From: Mesorhizobium sp. STM 4661
GTDB taxonomy: Bacteria > Pseudomonadota > Alphaproteobacteria > Rhizobiales > Rhizobiaceae
Direction of reading: 5' to 3'
Length of the DNA stretch: 64,000 bases
NCBI RefSeq assembly: GCF_000359125.1
Contig: NZ_CAAF010000082.1
Coordinates: 124,001-188,000, forward strand
The first letter of the stretch is position 1; every line of letters starts with the position of its first letter. The notes beneath the pieces were generated by a model. It ran no database searches. It was not told the origin of the DNA and saw only the letters and a program-made list of their open reading frames with translations. A program made the translations under genes and the position numbers. Shown in pieces: positions 25,438 to 33,795 of the stretch.

Positions 25438-25612
25438 TTATTTGTTCTGCTTCAGGTACTGGCTTAGAGAGCCGACGCCGGCGCGCTGCAACACCGTCGA
25501 TAGCTTCGCGTCGCTGCGATCCCAGCTGCGAAATTGTCGCCGTAGGTCTGACGAAGGGTGTCCACCTTCGTGTTCCCGTGCTTTTCGCTAATCCTACCGT
25601 CCTGGTCGCGGT
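25438..25612 (-). pseudogene. Fragment of a small rhizobial hypothetical protein, frameshifted
   Basis: The minus strand reads DGRISEKHGNTKVDTLRQTY followed by GDNF in one frame, then WDRSDAKLSTVLQRAGVGSL and SQYLKQNK-stop in another. Joined, they resemble small proteins of about 60-70 residues common on rhizobial plasmids and islands (R-x-G-x-I-S-x-K-H-G-N-T pattern, recalled without a search). One or two bases are out of frame near 25525. The function is unknown. Confidence 0.4.
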
Positions 25613-25665
25613 GGCGCCCATCCAACCTGGAAAGTCAATTGTCCGCTCGTCGGCAAAGCCGCTGA

Positions 25666-25983
25666 TCAAGCGGCCTCAGCACGAGTTGACCGTCGAGGCT
25701 TGTGACGAACCACCACGTCGACCTTGTAGTCGAGCCGGTCCAGACAGCGAACCAGCCTGTCTATTGAAAACTTACCCGTGCGCCCGGTGGCGATCGCGGA
25801 GACGTCGGGCTGTTTCATTCCGAGCAGTTCAGCCGACTTCGCCTGGGTCAGGCGCCGGCGCTTGATAATGGCGCGGATCTCGCGGGCCAGCTTGGCCTTG
25901 AGCAATTCCTCTTCGGGATTGTCAAAGCCGAGGTCCGCAAACACGTTGCCGCTGCTCACTTCGGCGGTGATGTCTTCTGTCAT
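25666..25983 (-). CDS. XRE-family antitoxin (HigA/HTH_37-like)
   Basis: 105 residues. A helix-turn-helix of the XRE class spans KLAREIRAIIKRRRLTQAKS, AELLGMKQPDVSAIATGRTG and FSIDRLVRCLDRL, typical of HTH_37/HigA-type antitoxins and phage regulators. It is encoded directly after a RelE/HigB-like toxin reading frame with a 4-base overlap (ATGA, 25980-25983). In this 'toxin first' order the antitoxin neutralises the toxin and autoregulates the pair. The toxin appears frameshifted here. Confidence 0.85.
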   Translation of the reverse strand: MTEDITAEVSSGNVFADLGFDNPEEELLKAKLAREIRAIIKRRRLTQAKSAELLGMKQPDVSAIATGRTGKFSIDRLVRCLDRLDYKVDVVVRHKPRRSTRAEAA

Positions 25984-26355
25984 GACTTTGTTCCTTTCCC
26001 ATAATTTTCGCGGTAGTGCGCCTCGGCCGCCTTCAATCGCGCCGTAACGAGATCGATTTCGTGCTTAGGTGTCTCCCTGCCCTTCTTCGACTTCTTCTGG
26101 AAGCAATGAAGCACGTAGATCACCCCGGCAAAGCGCACCGCATAGACGGCCCGGTAGGTATCTCCGTCGAAGTCGTCGACCACCTCGAGGATGCTGCGGC
26201 CCCCAAAGCCTTTCAGGGCTTTGACAGCCGGGTGCTCCTCACCATTCTGGGCGTCGTTGATTGCGACACCCATCAACCGGCGAACATCGACCGGAAACTT
26301 CGCGCAGGTCGCCCTTCGACGACCCCATCCATACTGCGAGCTTTTGGTTTTTCAT
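25980..26355 (-). pseudogene. RelE/HigB-like (phage Gp49 family) toxin with N-terminal frameshift
   Basis: The C-terminal 95 residues (MGVAINDAQNGEEHPAVKAL, KGFGGRSILEVVDDFDGDTY, RAVYAVRFAGVIYVLHCFQK, KSKKG) match Gp49-like/HigB toxins. The expected N-terminus is present upstream in another frame: ATG 26355 (MKNQKLAVWMGSSKGDLRE, with an AAGGCAAGG ribosome site), then KFPVDVRRLMG in the toxin frame. One extra base near 26300-26306 separates them. Either the toxin is inactivated, leaving an orphan antitoxin, or the base is a sequencing error. An internal TTG/ATG start at 26276 would yield a shortened protein. Confidence 0.7.
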
Positions 26356-26798
26356 TCTGCCTTGCCTTATAGCATACAGACTATAATTTTCAACGAAAAA
26401 TCCTGACACCGCCTAGCCACTGAAAAATAACTGATTCGGGTCAAACGGCTGTTTTTTCCAAGTGATCATAGAAGCTCATGAAGGCGTGATCCCTCATGTA
26501 ATCACGGATCTTAAATTGCGGATTTCGCGCCAGATCCGTCCCGTTGTTGCCGCAGCGATGACTCAACGTGGTTCCCGTGCAAGCGACCCAACCCTGCGGC
26601 TGTCTTGTTCTCTTCTGCTAAACTCGACAGGTTGGCAAAGCGTGATCTATGAAAACATATCATTCCAGCGCTCAGATATGTTTTTACATATCGAGGCTTG
26701 CAAAATCTCAAGGCGCTCGCCGAGGAGACCGCCATGTCTTGCTCGCCGGCGGCTTATCGGGTGTATTGGCCCGTGCTGCAATCCACCGTGAAGAGCTG
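26356..26798. other. Gene-poor stretch with one C-terminal protein fragment
   Basis: No intact gene. On the minus strand an open frame from about 26590 to a TGA at 26441-26443 reads GNNGTDLARNPQFKIRDYMR followed by DHAFMSFYDHLEKTAV. This looks like a real protein end without its beginning; no family was recognised. The stretch appears more AT-rich than the chromosome to the left. Confidence 0.4.
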
Positions 26799-27869
26799 TT
26801 AAAATCCCTTACGACAAAGGTTTTCGAGATCCGCTTTTGCCATTCCCTCGATGCCGAGCGCAGGAAGAATATCATTATCTCCCTTGAGATCGCGACCATA
26901 AGCTGCCGACAATATGGAAATTCCAGATTCATGGAGAACCGCTGGATTTCCGCTGATCTTCCCCAAAAATACGGTCGGCAGCAGTCCGAACGGAACATCC
27001 TCAAGAATATAGCGGCTTTCGATAGTTGTCGGGCCAAAGCCGCCACGGCCTTGGCGATCCATCTCCTGGTTCATTTTCGAAACAGTGCTCATGGGGACAT
27101 GGAACGACAATGAAAAATGCTCTTCGACGGTGCGCACGGCAATTCCAAAAAAGGCGGCGATCGCCAATCGTTCGGCGTCCAGAGCCTCGATAAAGCGTCC
27201 GACGGCCGGCGTGACGTTCCCAGCCTGGCTCCACTGCTCTCCCTTCTCCATGCGTGTGAGATTAAGAAGAACGATTCCCAGATGGTTCTGCGGATTGAGG
27301 TTGCTGAGCGCGATAGCAAGCAAGCCGTCGCGCTTGACGAAACGATCGCCGAACAAGGCCGTGCAAAGCTCTAACCCTTGGTCCAGCGCATTAAAAGGCA
27401 GCGTCGCGACATCAAGCTTTTGGCGAATGGTGGCAACATCGATTTCAGTCGGTCCGCTCTGGCGGCCGGTCACGAGCGTTGTACCCCAGACGACGATCGG
27501 CAGGCTGACCTTGCGCTCCGCCAGCTGCTTGGAGAGGTACAGCGCCCCGAAGGAACTGTGCGAACTGATGATGACCGGCACACCCTCGCTCAGATAGGGA
27601 GTGGCAGCATCCATCACCATCTTGTGGCCGTTAGCCGGCAGCGCGATTACTACGACGTCTGCATTGGCAACGGCATCTTTGCAATCCTTGGCGATGCGCA
27701 CCGGCACCCTTGCCTCGATAGCCCCCGTGGCCTTCAGCAATTCGCCGGCAGCTAACTTCTTGGTGCGCTCTCCCGACGGCGACCAAAGCATAGGGTCGTG
27801 TCCCGCTTCCGCCAAATAGGCGGCAAGGCCGTAAGCAATCGCTCCGGCGCCTAGAATACTCACCCGCAT
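26799..27869 (-). CDS. Opine/octopine dehydrogenase-family oxidoreductase
   Basis: 356 residues. N-terminal NAD(P)-binding Rossmann domain (VSILGAGAIAYGLAAYLAEA, GAGAIA loop, residues 3-22) and the all-helical octopine-dehydrogenase C-terminal domain (ALSNLNPQNHLGIVLLNLTR ... a catalytic His-containing NxxxH is seen in NPQNH). Family enzymes condense an amino acid with an alpha-keto acid reductively or run the reverse oxidation. It lies downstream of a polar-amino-acid ABC importer on the same strand, after a 273-base gap (27870-28142) that contains no clear gene. The context suggests catabolic oxidation of an imported opine-like compound. Confidence 0.8.
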   Translation of the reverse strand: MRVSILGAGAIAYGLAAYLAEAGHDPMLWSPSGERTKKLAAGELLKATGAIEARVPVRIAKDCKDAVANADVVVIALPANGHKMVMDAATPYLSEGVPVIISSHSSFGALYLSKQLAERKVSLPIVVWGTTLVTGRQSGPTEIDVATIRQKLDVATLPFNALDQGLELCTALFGDRFVKRDGLLAIALSNLNPQNHLGIVLLNLTRMEKGEQWSQAGNVTPAVGRFIEALDAERLAIAAFFGIAVRTVEEHFSLSFHVPMSTVSKMNQEMDRQGRGGFGPTTIESRYILEDVPFGLLPTVFLGKISGNPAVLHESGISILSAAYGRDLKGDNDILPALGIEGMAKADLENLCRKGF

Positions 27870-28142
27870 GGTAATGCTCCTGTTGCAGTCATTGGGGATC
27901 CAAGGCTGTCGCGGCCCTCAACCCATGCCGAACTTGCAGCCGCGTCGTTGACCACCTGATGTGTCGCCCGATTGCTCATTGAGATGGCGCCGGCTGATCG
28001 GCGTCGGGTGACGGCCGGCCGCCAGCTCATGAGCAGCTTCTTCGCCGCCTTTCCCGATGCCGTGGGGTCATCCCACGTTCCCTGTAGAGGATGCGATTCA
28101 GCTGAACGAATGCCGCTCAAGAGAGCTGCGAGGAGGCTACCC

Positions 28143-28835
28143 TTAGGTCCGCACCCTCAGCGCCTGCTCCAGCCTGTCGGCAATCTGGGTGACGATATAG
28201 GCAATCAACATGTAGATCACGACGGCAATCACGAAGGCTTCGAGGTAGTAGTAGTTCAGCGCGGCGGTCAACTGGGACTGGGCGAAGATGTCGACAACCT
28301 CGATGGCGAATCCGAGAGACAACGCCTTCATGATGACCATCATCGAGGTTGTAAGATCGGGAATTGCCGTGAGGACCACCTGGGGAAATAGAATCCGTCG
28401 GAACAGTTGGCCGTTTGTATAGCCCAGCGAATGGGCGGCGTCTGACTGACCGGTGTCGAAGGCGTTCAGGGCGCCCTTGATAATCTCCGATTGGAACGCA
28501 GCAATACAGCCTGTCACCGCAATAACAAGGATGACCCAGTTGGGTGTTTCATGGGCGTTGAAGTTGATCCCGAGCAACGAGAGCAGGAACTGGAATGCCG
28601 GGGGCAGACCGAAATAGGCGAGGAAAATCACGATGACCATCGGAACGCCCTTGAAGACGATTTTGTAAGCCATGATGAGCTCTCGCAGCACCGGGACTCG
28701 TCTATATTCGACGAGTGCAAAAATGCTGCCGACTATCGTCGACAAGACGAAAATCGTGAGCGCCATTCCAAGCGTTACAGGTACGGCGCCCAGAATTTCC
28801 TGCGTGTCCTGGAGCAAAATATCGGTATCGAACAT
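28143..28835 (-). CDS. Polar amino-acid ABC transporter permease (HisM/GltK type)
   Basis: 230 residues with about five membrane helices. The N-terminal region is TLGMALTIFVLSTIVGSIFA, and the permease EAA loop is present as ALNAFDTGQSDAAHSLGYTN (residues about 138-157, consensus EAA---G---------I-LP) followed by RRILFPQVVLTAIP. The family exports nothing; it forms the channel of an importer with the adjacent permease, ATPase and binding protein. It ends the transporter gene block. Confidence 0.88.
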   Translation of the reverse strand: MFDTDILLQDTQEILGAVPVTLGMALTIFVLSTIVGSIFALVEYRRVPVLRELIMAYKIVFKGVPMVIVIFLAYFGLPPAFQFLLSLLGINFNAHETPNWVILVIAVTGCIAAFQSEIIKGALNAFDTGQSDAAHSLGYTNGQLFRRILFPQVVLTAIPDLTTSMMVIMKALSLGFAIEVVDIFAQSQLTAALNYYYLEAFVIAVVIYMLIAYIVTQIADRLEQALRVRT

Positions 28836-28853
28836 GGTTGAATACCCTTTAGG

Positions 28854-29570
28854 TCAGACGCTGGCGATGAGCGCGTTCTTGATCTGAGTTGTTGTCATCG
28901 CCTCAGGAGCTTGCATCGGCGAGCGAAGCTCGAAGAAGCGCACGATGAACCACGCGATCAGGCACATCAGCGCATAGATGACCGCCAGGACGAGGTATGT
29001 TTCGAACTGGTACTGGTTATAGTCGCGCTGCATGATCAAGTGCGCGGTCGCCATCACGTCCGCCGCCCCGATGTACATGACCAGCGCAACGTTGTGGATC
29101 AGGTAGATGATGGAGTTTCCATAGCCCGGCAATGCAAAGTGCACCGCCTGAGGACCCACTACGCGAGCGATCTTCTGGCGAAAGGTATATCCCAGACTGT
29201 CGGCGGCATCATGCTGGCCGCGATCGACGGCCAGGTATGCGGGCCGCATGACTTCCGACAGATACCCGCCGTGGTAAAAGCTCAGTCCGACCATCGCAGC
29301 GATCGTCGGCGAGAAGAAATCTTCAGCGCCCATCAGGGCCACCAACAAGGGAAGCCCGTAGAATGCTACAAACAACTGGAGGACGACGGGAACGCTCCGG
29401 GCATAGGACACGTAGAGGTCGGTCAGGTGGCTGACCACTGGTATCCTGCGAACCCGGAGTGTTGCCGCGACGAGCGCCAAGCAAAAGCCGACGAACATGG
29501 CCGTAAACGTGATGGCGAGCGTCAGCGGCAACGCCGAGAGCAACTCGGGAATCATAGCAGAAACATCCAC
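28854..29570 (-). CDS. Polar amino-acid ABC transporter permease (HisQ/GltJ type)
   Basis: 238 residues, five predicted membrane helices (LLSALPLTLAITFTAMFVGF at the N-terminus). The EAA loop appears as AVDRGQHDAADSLGYTFRQK then ARVVGPQAVHFALP. It pairs with the downstream permease to form a heterodimeric channel. Eighteen bases separate the two permease genes. Confidence 0.88.
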   Translation of the reverse strand: MDVSAMIPELLSALPLTLAITFTAMFVGFCLALVAATLRVRRIPVVSHLTDLYVSYARSVPVVLQLFVAFYGLPLLVALMGAEDFFSPTIAAMVGLSFYHGGYLSEVMRPAYLAVDRGQHDAADSLGYTFRQKIARVVGPQAVHFALPGYGNSIIYLIHNVALVMYIGAADVMATAHLIMQRDYNQYQFETYLVLAVIYALMCLIAWFIVRFFELRSPMQAPEAMTTTQIKNALIASV

Positions 29571-29637
29571 TTTGAAACATTCCTTCTTGCAATTCAGCCT
29601 TGCCGCTGACTAACAAATATCTACGTCGATGGTCGTG

Positions 29638-30465
29638 TTATTTCATATACTTGACGATGCCTTCGCCGAACCACTTCTGCGAGAGCTTTTCGATCGTGCC
29701 GTCGTCTTTTAATTCCTTGAGAACTTTGTTCACATCATCGACCAAAACCTTGTTTTCATCCGAGTTGTGAATAAGCATATAGGTGTTGTTGCTAAAGACT
29801 GGCTCCGACGCCACGATGTCGAGCTTCTTTTCATCGATGACAGTCTGCTCACCCAGGTTTGAAGGCAGGACCAACGCGTCGAACTTGCCGTTCTGAACTT
29901 CGTCTAGTCGGTTCGGGTACGGAATACCGGCACTCGATGCCGTGACATCAAGCTTGTATTGCGGATTTTCTTTTTGCCAATTCATAATAAACTTGTAGGT
30001 TCCGCCGCCGGCCGTGGTCGGAACGATCCTCTTGCCGACCAGGTCTTTCATTTCATTGATGCCGCTGCCTTTCTTGCTGTAGATCTTCATCAGGCTGGCA
30101 CCCATGGGGTTTTCCGGAATGAAGAACTGCTTGGCGCGCTCGGGCGACTTGTAGTAGCCACCGACCGCGATGTCGTACTTGCCTGTGGCCAGGCCGGTTT
30201 CCTGCGCGATATCAGAAACACCTTCCATTTCGAACTTGTACTGCGGCAACTTTGCGTTAATCGCCCTCAGGAGGTCGGGTTCATAGCCTTGCGGCTCGAC
30301 GCCGAGCGCGCCCCATGCCAGCGGCTTGGATTCGGCCGACGTCGCGATCTTGATTGCCCGAACGGTCTGACCATAACTGATCCCTGCTGTCGCAAGGCCA
30401 ATTGCGATTCCGCCGACGACGGCCAGGGCATAACGACGGGAAAAACCGGATTTGATTGCAGACAT
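29638..30465 (-). CDS. Periplasmic polar amino-acid / opine binding protein
   Basis: 275 residues of the family 3 solute-binding proteins. The signal peptide is RYALAVVGGIAIGLATAGIS followed by YGQ (cleavage near residue 32). The binding lobes start VRAIKIATSAESKPLAWGAL and contain GYEPDLLRAI and YDIAVGGYYKSPERAKQF, the usual GxxxDL and xxR positions. The Arg of the second motif is conserved in amino-acid binders. The ligand cannot be decided from sequence; the neighbouring opine-dehydrogenase-like gene suggests an opine or modified amino acid. Confidence 0.88.
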   Translation of the reverse strand: MSAIKSGFSRRYALAVVGGIAIGLATAGISYGQTVRAIKIATSAESKPLAWGALGVEPQGYEPDLLRAINAKLPQYKFEMEGVSDIAQETGLATGKYDIAVGGYYKSPERAKQFFIPENPMGASLMKIYSKKGSGINEMKDLVGKRIVPTTAGGGTYKFIMNWQKENPQYKLDVTASSAGIPYPNRLDEVQNGKFDALVLPSNLGEQTVIDEKKLDIVASEPVFSNNTYMLIHNSDENKVLVDDVNKVLKELKDDGTIEKLSQKWFGEGIVKYMK

Positions 30466-30488
30466 TTCTTAAGTTCCTTCTTGTTGAG

Positions 30489-31229
30489 CTATTGAAAAGC
30501 AAGTTCTGACTGTAGGAATTGAGCAAGTCGTGGGCTGGAAGGCGCATCGAAGATCTCAGCCGGACTGCCGTCGGCGGCAACCACGCCACGATCCATGAAG
30601 ACGATCCGGTTTGAGATGTTCTTGGCGAATTGCATCTCGTGGGTCACAAGCAGCGAAGTGATCCCGGACGACGTGACGTCTTTGATCACCTTCAGAACTT
30701 CACCGACCAGTTCAGGATCAAGCGATGATGTCGGTTCGTCGAAGAGCATCACATCCGGCCGAACCGCTAGCGCTCGTGCGATTCCAGTCCGTTGGAGCTG
30801 TCCGCCTGACAGTTGGGACGGATAGCTGTCCCGCTTAGCGGAGAGGCCAACTCGTTCAAGCTCCCTAAGCGCGATATCACGGGCCTCGTCCGTGGATTTG
30901 CGCTGCACGACGACCAGCGGATCCATGACGTTTTGGAGGACGGTCATGTTCTTGAAGACGTTGAATTGCTGAAAGACCATCGCTGTCCGGAGCCTGATCG
31001 CCTGGATAGCTGCCTTGTCGGCGCGCTGGTAATCCATCCGAATCTGATCGAACGCGATGGTTCCAGATGCCGGCTTAACCAGGTAGTTGATGCATTTCAG
31101 CAGGGTGGTCTTGCCGGTGCCGCTGGGGCCGATGATTGACACAACGTCGCCTCGCTTTACCGAGAGATTGACGCCGTTCAGGACCTGCGTGCTTCCGTAC
31201 GACAGCTTTATATCTTTGAGTTCAAGCAT
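30489..31229 (-). CDS. Polar amino-acid ABC transporter ATP-binding protein
   Basis: 246 residues. Walker A GPSGTGKTT (about residues 33-41), Q-loop in VFQQFNVF, signature LSGGQLQR, Walker B VMLFDEPTSSLDPE and the switch His in LVTHEMQFA. It is the HisP/GlnQ type. I start it at ATG 31229 (MLELKDIKLSYGS); a longer frame to 31277 adds residues that do not match the family. It energises the importer encoded downstream on the same transcript. Confidence 0.92.
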   Translation of the reverse strand: MLELKDIKLSYGSTQVLNGVNLSVKRGDVVSIIGPSGTGKTTLLKCINYLVKPASGTIAFDQIRMDYQRADKAAIQAIRLRTAMVFQQFNVFKNMTVLQNVMDPLVVVQRKSTDEARDIALRELERVGLSAKRDSYPSQLSGGQLQRTGIARALAVRPDVMLFDEPTSSLDPELVGEVLKVIKDVTSSGITSLLVTHEMQFAKNISNRIVFMDRGVVAADGSPAEIFDAPSSPRLAQFLQSELAFQ

Positions 31230-31286
31230 TTCTGGTTGGTGCCCTTCAGAGTGTGGGACGGAGTGCCTTGACCGCATGCAACATCA

Positions 31287-31850
31287 TCACCCGCTCTCCG
31301 CATGGCCGAGAACGTGCATCAGCCGGTTTGCCCAGCCGAAGATCGATATGGCGTGGATCAGGTCGATGACCTCGCAGTCATCCATGCCGACTGATCGAAG
31401 CGCGGCGATATCGTCTGCCGTCGCTTCCGACGGTGCCGCCGACAGGCGGCGGGCAAAGCTGTAGATTGCCGCATCGCGCGGGCCGAGCGCTTCAGGTTTG
31501 TCGAGATACAGCGCGGTGACCACTTCGTCGCTCTTGGTCAGTTCCGCGTGCCGGCGGGCGTGAACAACGGCACAGAATTTGCAACCGTTGACGATCGACG
31601 CACCCAATGCACCAAGTTCGCGGTCGGGACGGGCAAGCCCGCCTTCGACATACATGATTGCGTTGAACAAGATGGTGCGGGCAAGATAGCTCTCTGGGTC
31701 ATGCGCAAGGGTGCGCACATATTCCGAAACTTTCTTGGCCGATGGCGTGACCTTCATCGCTTCCAGCTGTTCCGGCGTGGCCCCGGATAGCTCGACCGGC
31801 GCGATGTACGGATGCCAATTCAATGGCTTCAGACGAACAGAGGAAATCAT
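31287..31850 (-). CDS. AhpD-like alkylhydroperoxidase-domain protein
   Basis: 187 residues of the carboxymuconolactone decarboxylase/AhpD fold. The active-site motif is NGCKFCAVVHARRH (CxxC plus His, about residues 90-103), so peroxidase or thiol-redox chemistry is possible. It resembles the TIGRFAM type 'alkylhydroperoxidase domain protein, Avi_7169 family', which is usually paired with a second CMD protein, as here. It overlaps the upstream gene by 4 bases (31847-31850). Confidence 0.78.
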   Translation of the reverse strand: MISSVRLKPLNWHPYIAPVELSGATPEQLEAMKVTPSAKKVSEYVRTLAHDPESYLARTILFNAIMYVEGGLARPDRELGALGASIVNGCKFCAVVHARRHAELTKSDEVVTALYLDKPEALGPRDAAIYSFARRLSAAPSEATADDIAALRSVGMDDCEVIDLIHAISIFGWANRLMHVLGHAESG

Positions 31851-32329
31851 GTCGACCTCATCAGGCGCAACCCGGCCGCCACCCGTGTCTGGAAGTTGAC
31901 AAAGGCAATCAGCTCGGAGAGCGCGACGATCTGAGGATTGTTCAATCCGGCCTTAACGAGGAGGGCGATATGGCTCGCTTCCGCCTTTTTCGGCGTCAGG
32001 GTGATCAGGTCAACATGACGGACGATGGTCGCCAGGGGTTCGTTCAAATCCGTTTCACCCTGGGCCAGGGCCAGAAGCTGCTCAGTTGGACCAAGCTGAG
32101 CCAGTTGCACATCATATTCGGCCATTAGGACCGGATCGCCATTCAGGGCGGCCATGCGACGGGCAAGGGCAACCCTTAAATTCGGCGCCAGTCCCTGATC
32201 GTTTGCCGGCTGCAGGACGGAGAGGCGACATTCTTCCGCCCCCTGCACGAATTCGGGCCGAAACCGCCGTGCGGCGAAAAGGGCATCATCCGGTGAAAGA
32301 CCGGCGGCCTTGTCCATCGCGTCGATCAC
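31847..32329 (-). CDS. CMD-domain protein partner (Avi_7170-like)
   Basis: 160 residues, helical, with the second half (LVKAGLNNPQIVALSELIAF, VNFQTRVAAGLRLM) matching the CMD-like C-terminal hairpin of the Avi_7170 TIGRFAM type. It lacks the CxxC motif found in its neighbour, so it is probably a structural or substrate-binding partner. It overlaps both flanking genes by 4 bases, which indicates translational coupling and a fixed stoichiometry with the AhpD-like protein. Confidence 0.7.
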   Translation of the reverse strand: MIDAMDKAAGLSPDDALFAARRFRPEFVQGAEECRLSVLQPANDQGLAPNLRVALARRMAALNGDPVLMAEYDVQLAQLGPTEQLLALAQGETDLNEPLATIVRHVDLITLTPKKAEASHIALLVKAGLNNPQIVALSELIAFVNFQTRVAAGLRLMRST

Positions 32330-33795
32330 AACGCGGCCTCCTTATGTGGCAAGGGTGTTGAATCCACCCACTCATCGCCTAGAAGTTCTGGGGTGTCGTA
32401 AGCCATGAGATTGGCGAAGTGGGTTTCGACGTCTTCGACAAAAAGCGATGCGGCAATGCCGCGGACCAGACGGTCGGCGCCGGCACTGACAGCCGGGATG
32501 TCGCCGGAGACCTTGCCGTGGGTCAGCATGGCCGCGTCGTTGAAGCAGTGGATATGCGCCAGCATCGGGCAAGAGCCTGGAACCCGTTCCCGGAATTCGA
32601 AGGCAGGACCGAGATCCGGGGCATCCGACATGCCCCTACGCGACGGACCCATATCCGGCGTATATCGACCATCCGACCAGGTGCGGATGTATGGGGCGAG
32701 TGCTGCAAATTCCGGGCGGTCGCTGAAGTCGTTCGAAAAGCCGGTTGCCGCGATCATGAAATCGTAGCGCATCGGCCCTTGTGTGGTTTCGACCAGAAGG
32801 CCTTCCGCATCTTGCTTTACCGCGACTATGCCACAGTCGAGAAAGAACCGAGCATTCGCATGACGAGACACCCGAAGCGTCGATGAACGCGGCGGCGGCG
32901 TCTGGGTCGAGGCGGTGTAGTCGAAAAACTTCCACTTCCAGTCATCGGGCAAATGGTACATGCCGAGGACGACACCCTGGCTGCCTATGCCGGTCAGCTT
33001 GTTGATGCGAGGCATTTCCTTGCGCCGGATCAACATGTCCACAGAGCCCGCGCCCGCTTCGAGCGCCGTTGCGGCATTGTCCATGGAAGAGGCACCAGCG
33101 CCGATGACCGCCACGCGCTTACCTTTCAGCGCACCGAAATCGATGTCGTCGGCGGAATGGGCCCAATAGGCGCGGTCGATACCCATGAGGAAGTCGGGCA
33201 CGGCAAAACCGCCCAGACCGGACCGACCTGTGGCCAGAACGAGATGACGAGTGAGAACCCGGTCCGTTTCGTCACCATCGATATCGATTGCGATGAGATC
33301 ACCAACTGGCGATATGCCCATCATCCGCACGCCATTGCGCACCGGCAGACCGAGCAGCTTGCGGTACCAGATCAGGTAATCCATCCACTGCCCTTTGGGG
33401 ATCTTGTCCAGCGACTGCCAGGCCTCGACTCCCCACTGCGCAGTGAACCAGGCGCGGAACGTCAGTTGCGGTAGGCCGAGCGCCGGACCGTGGAGGGTCT
33501 TCGGCGACCGAAGCGTTTGCATGCGGGCAAACGTTACCCATGGTCCTTCGAGCCCGGCAGGCGCCGCATCGTAGGCGACGACATTGGTGATCCCGGTCAG
33601 CACCAGCTTTGCCGTCGCCGCAAGTCCGCACATGCCGGCGCCGATCACCACGACGTCACGGACCGGCACGCCATCGCGCGAACGCTCGGGGACCCAGGGC
33701 TTGGCGGGCAGCTCGAGAAAGTCGAGATCTTGAGTAAGCTGTGCTTCCAGCGCAGCAAGACCTGTCGACATCGGCTGGGTGGGGGTATGCTTCAT
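32326..33795 (-). CDS. FAD/NAD(P)-dependent flavoprotein monooxygenase (FMO/Trk-like)
   Basis: 489 residues. FAD-binding VVVIGAGMCGLAATAKLVLT near residue 50, NADPH-binding RVAVIGAGASSMDNAATALE near residue 228, and ATGRSGLGGF and ATGFSNDF motifs typical of class B flavin monooxygenases and related oxidoreductases. The fingerprint FxGxxxHxxx(F/Y) of true FMOs is not obvious: the segment reads YWAHSADDIDFGALKGKRVA, similar in position. It probably oxygenates the imported compound at N or S. It overlaps the LysR gene and the CMD gene by 4 bases each. Confidence 0.78.
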   Translation of the reverse strand: MKHTPTQPMSTGLAALEAQLTQDLDFLELPAKPWVPERSRDGVPVRDVVVIGAGMCGLAATAKLVLTGITNVVAYDAAPAGLEGPWVTFARMQTLRSPKTLHGPALGLPQLTFRAWFTAQWGVEAWQSLDKIPKGQWMDYLIWYRKLLGLPVRNGVRMMGISPVGDLIAIDIDGDETDRVLTRHLVLATGRSGLGGFAVPDFLMGIDRAYWAHSADDIDFGALKGKRVAVIGAGASSMDNAATALEAGAGSVDMLIRRKEMPRINKLTGIGSQGVVLGMYHLPDDWKWKFFDYTASTQTPPPRSSTLRVSRHANARFFLDCGIVAVKQDAEGLLVETTQGPMRYDFMIAATGFSNDFSDRPEFAALAPYIRTWSDGRYTPDMGPSRRGMSDAPDLGPAFEFRERVPGSCPMLAHIHCFNDAAMLTHGKVSGDIPAVSAGADRLVRGIAASLFVEDVETHFANLMAYDTPELLGDEWVDSTPLPHKEAAL

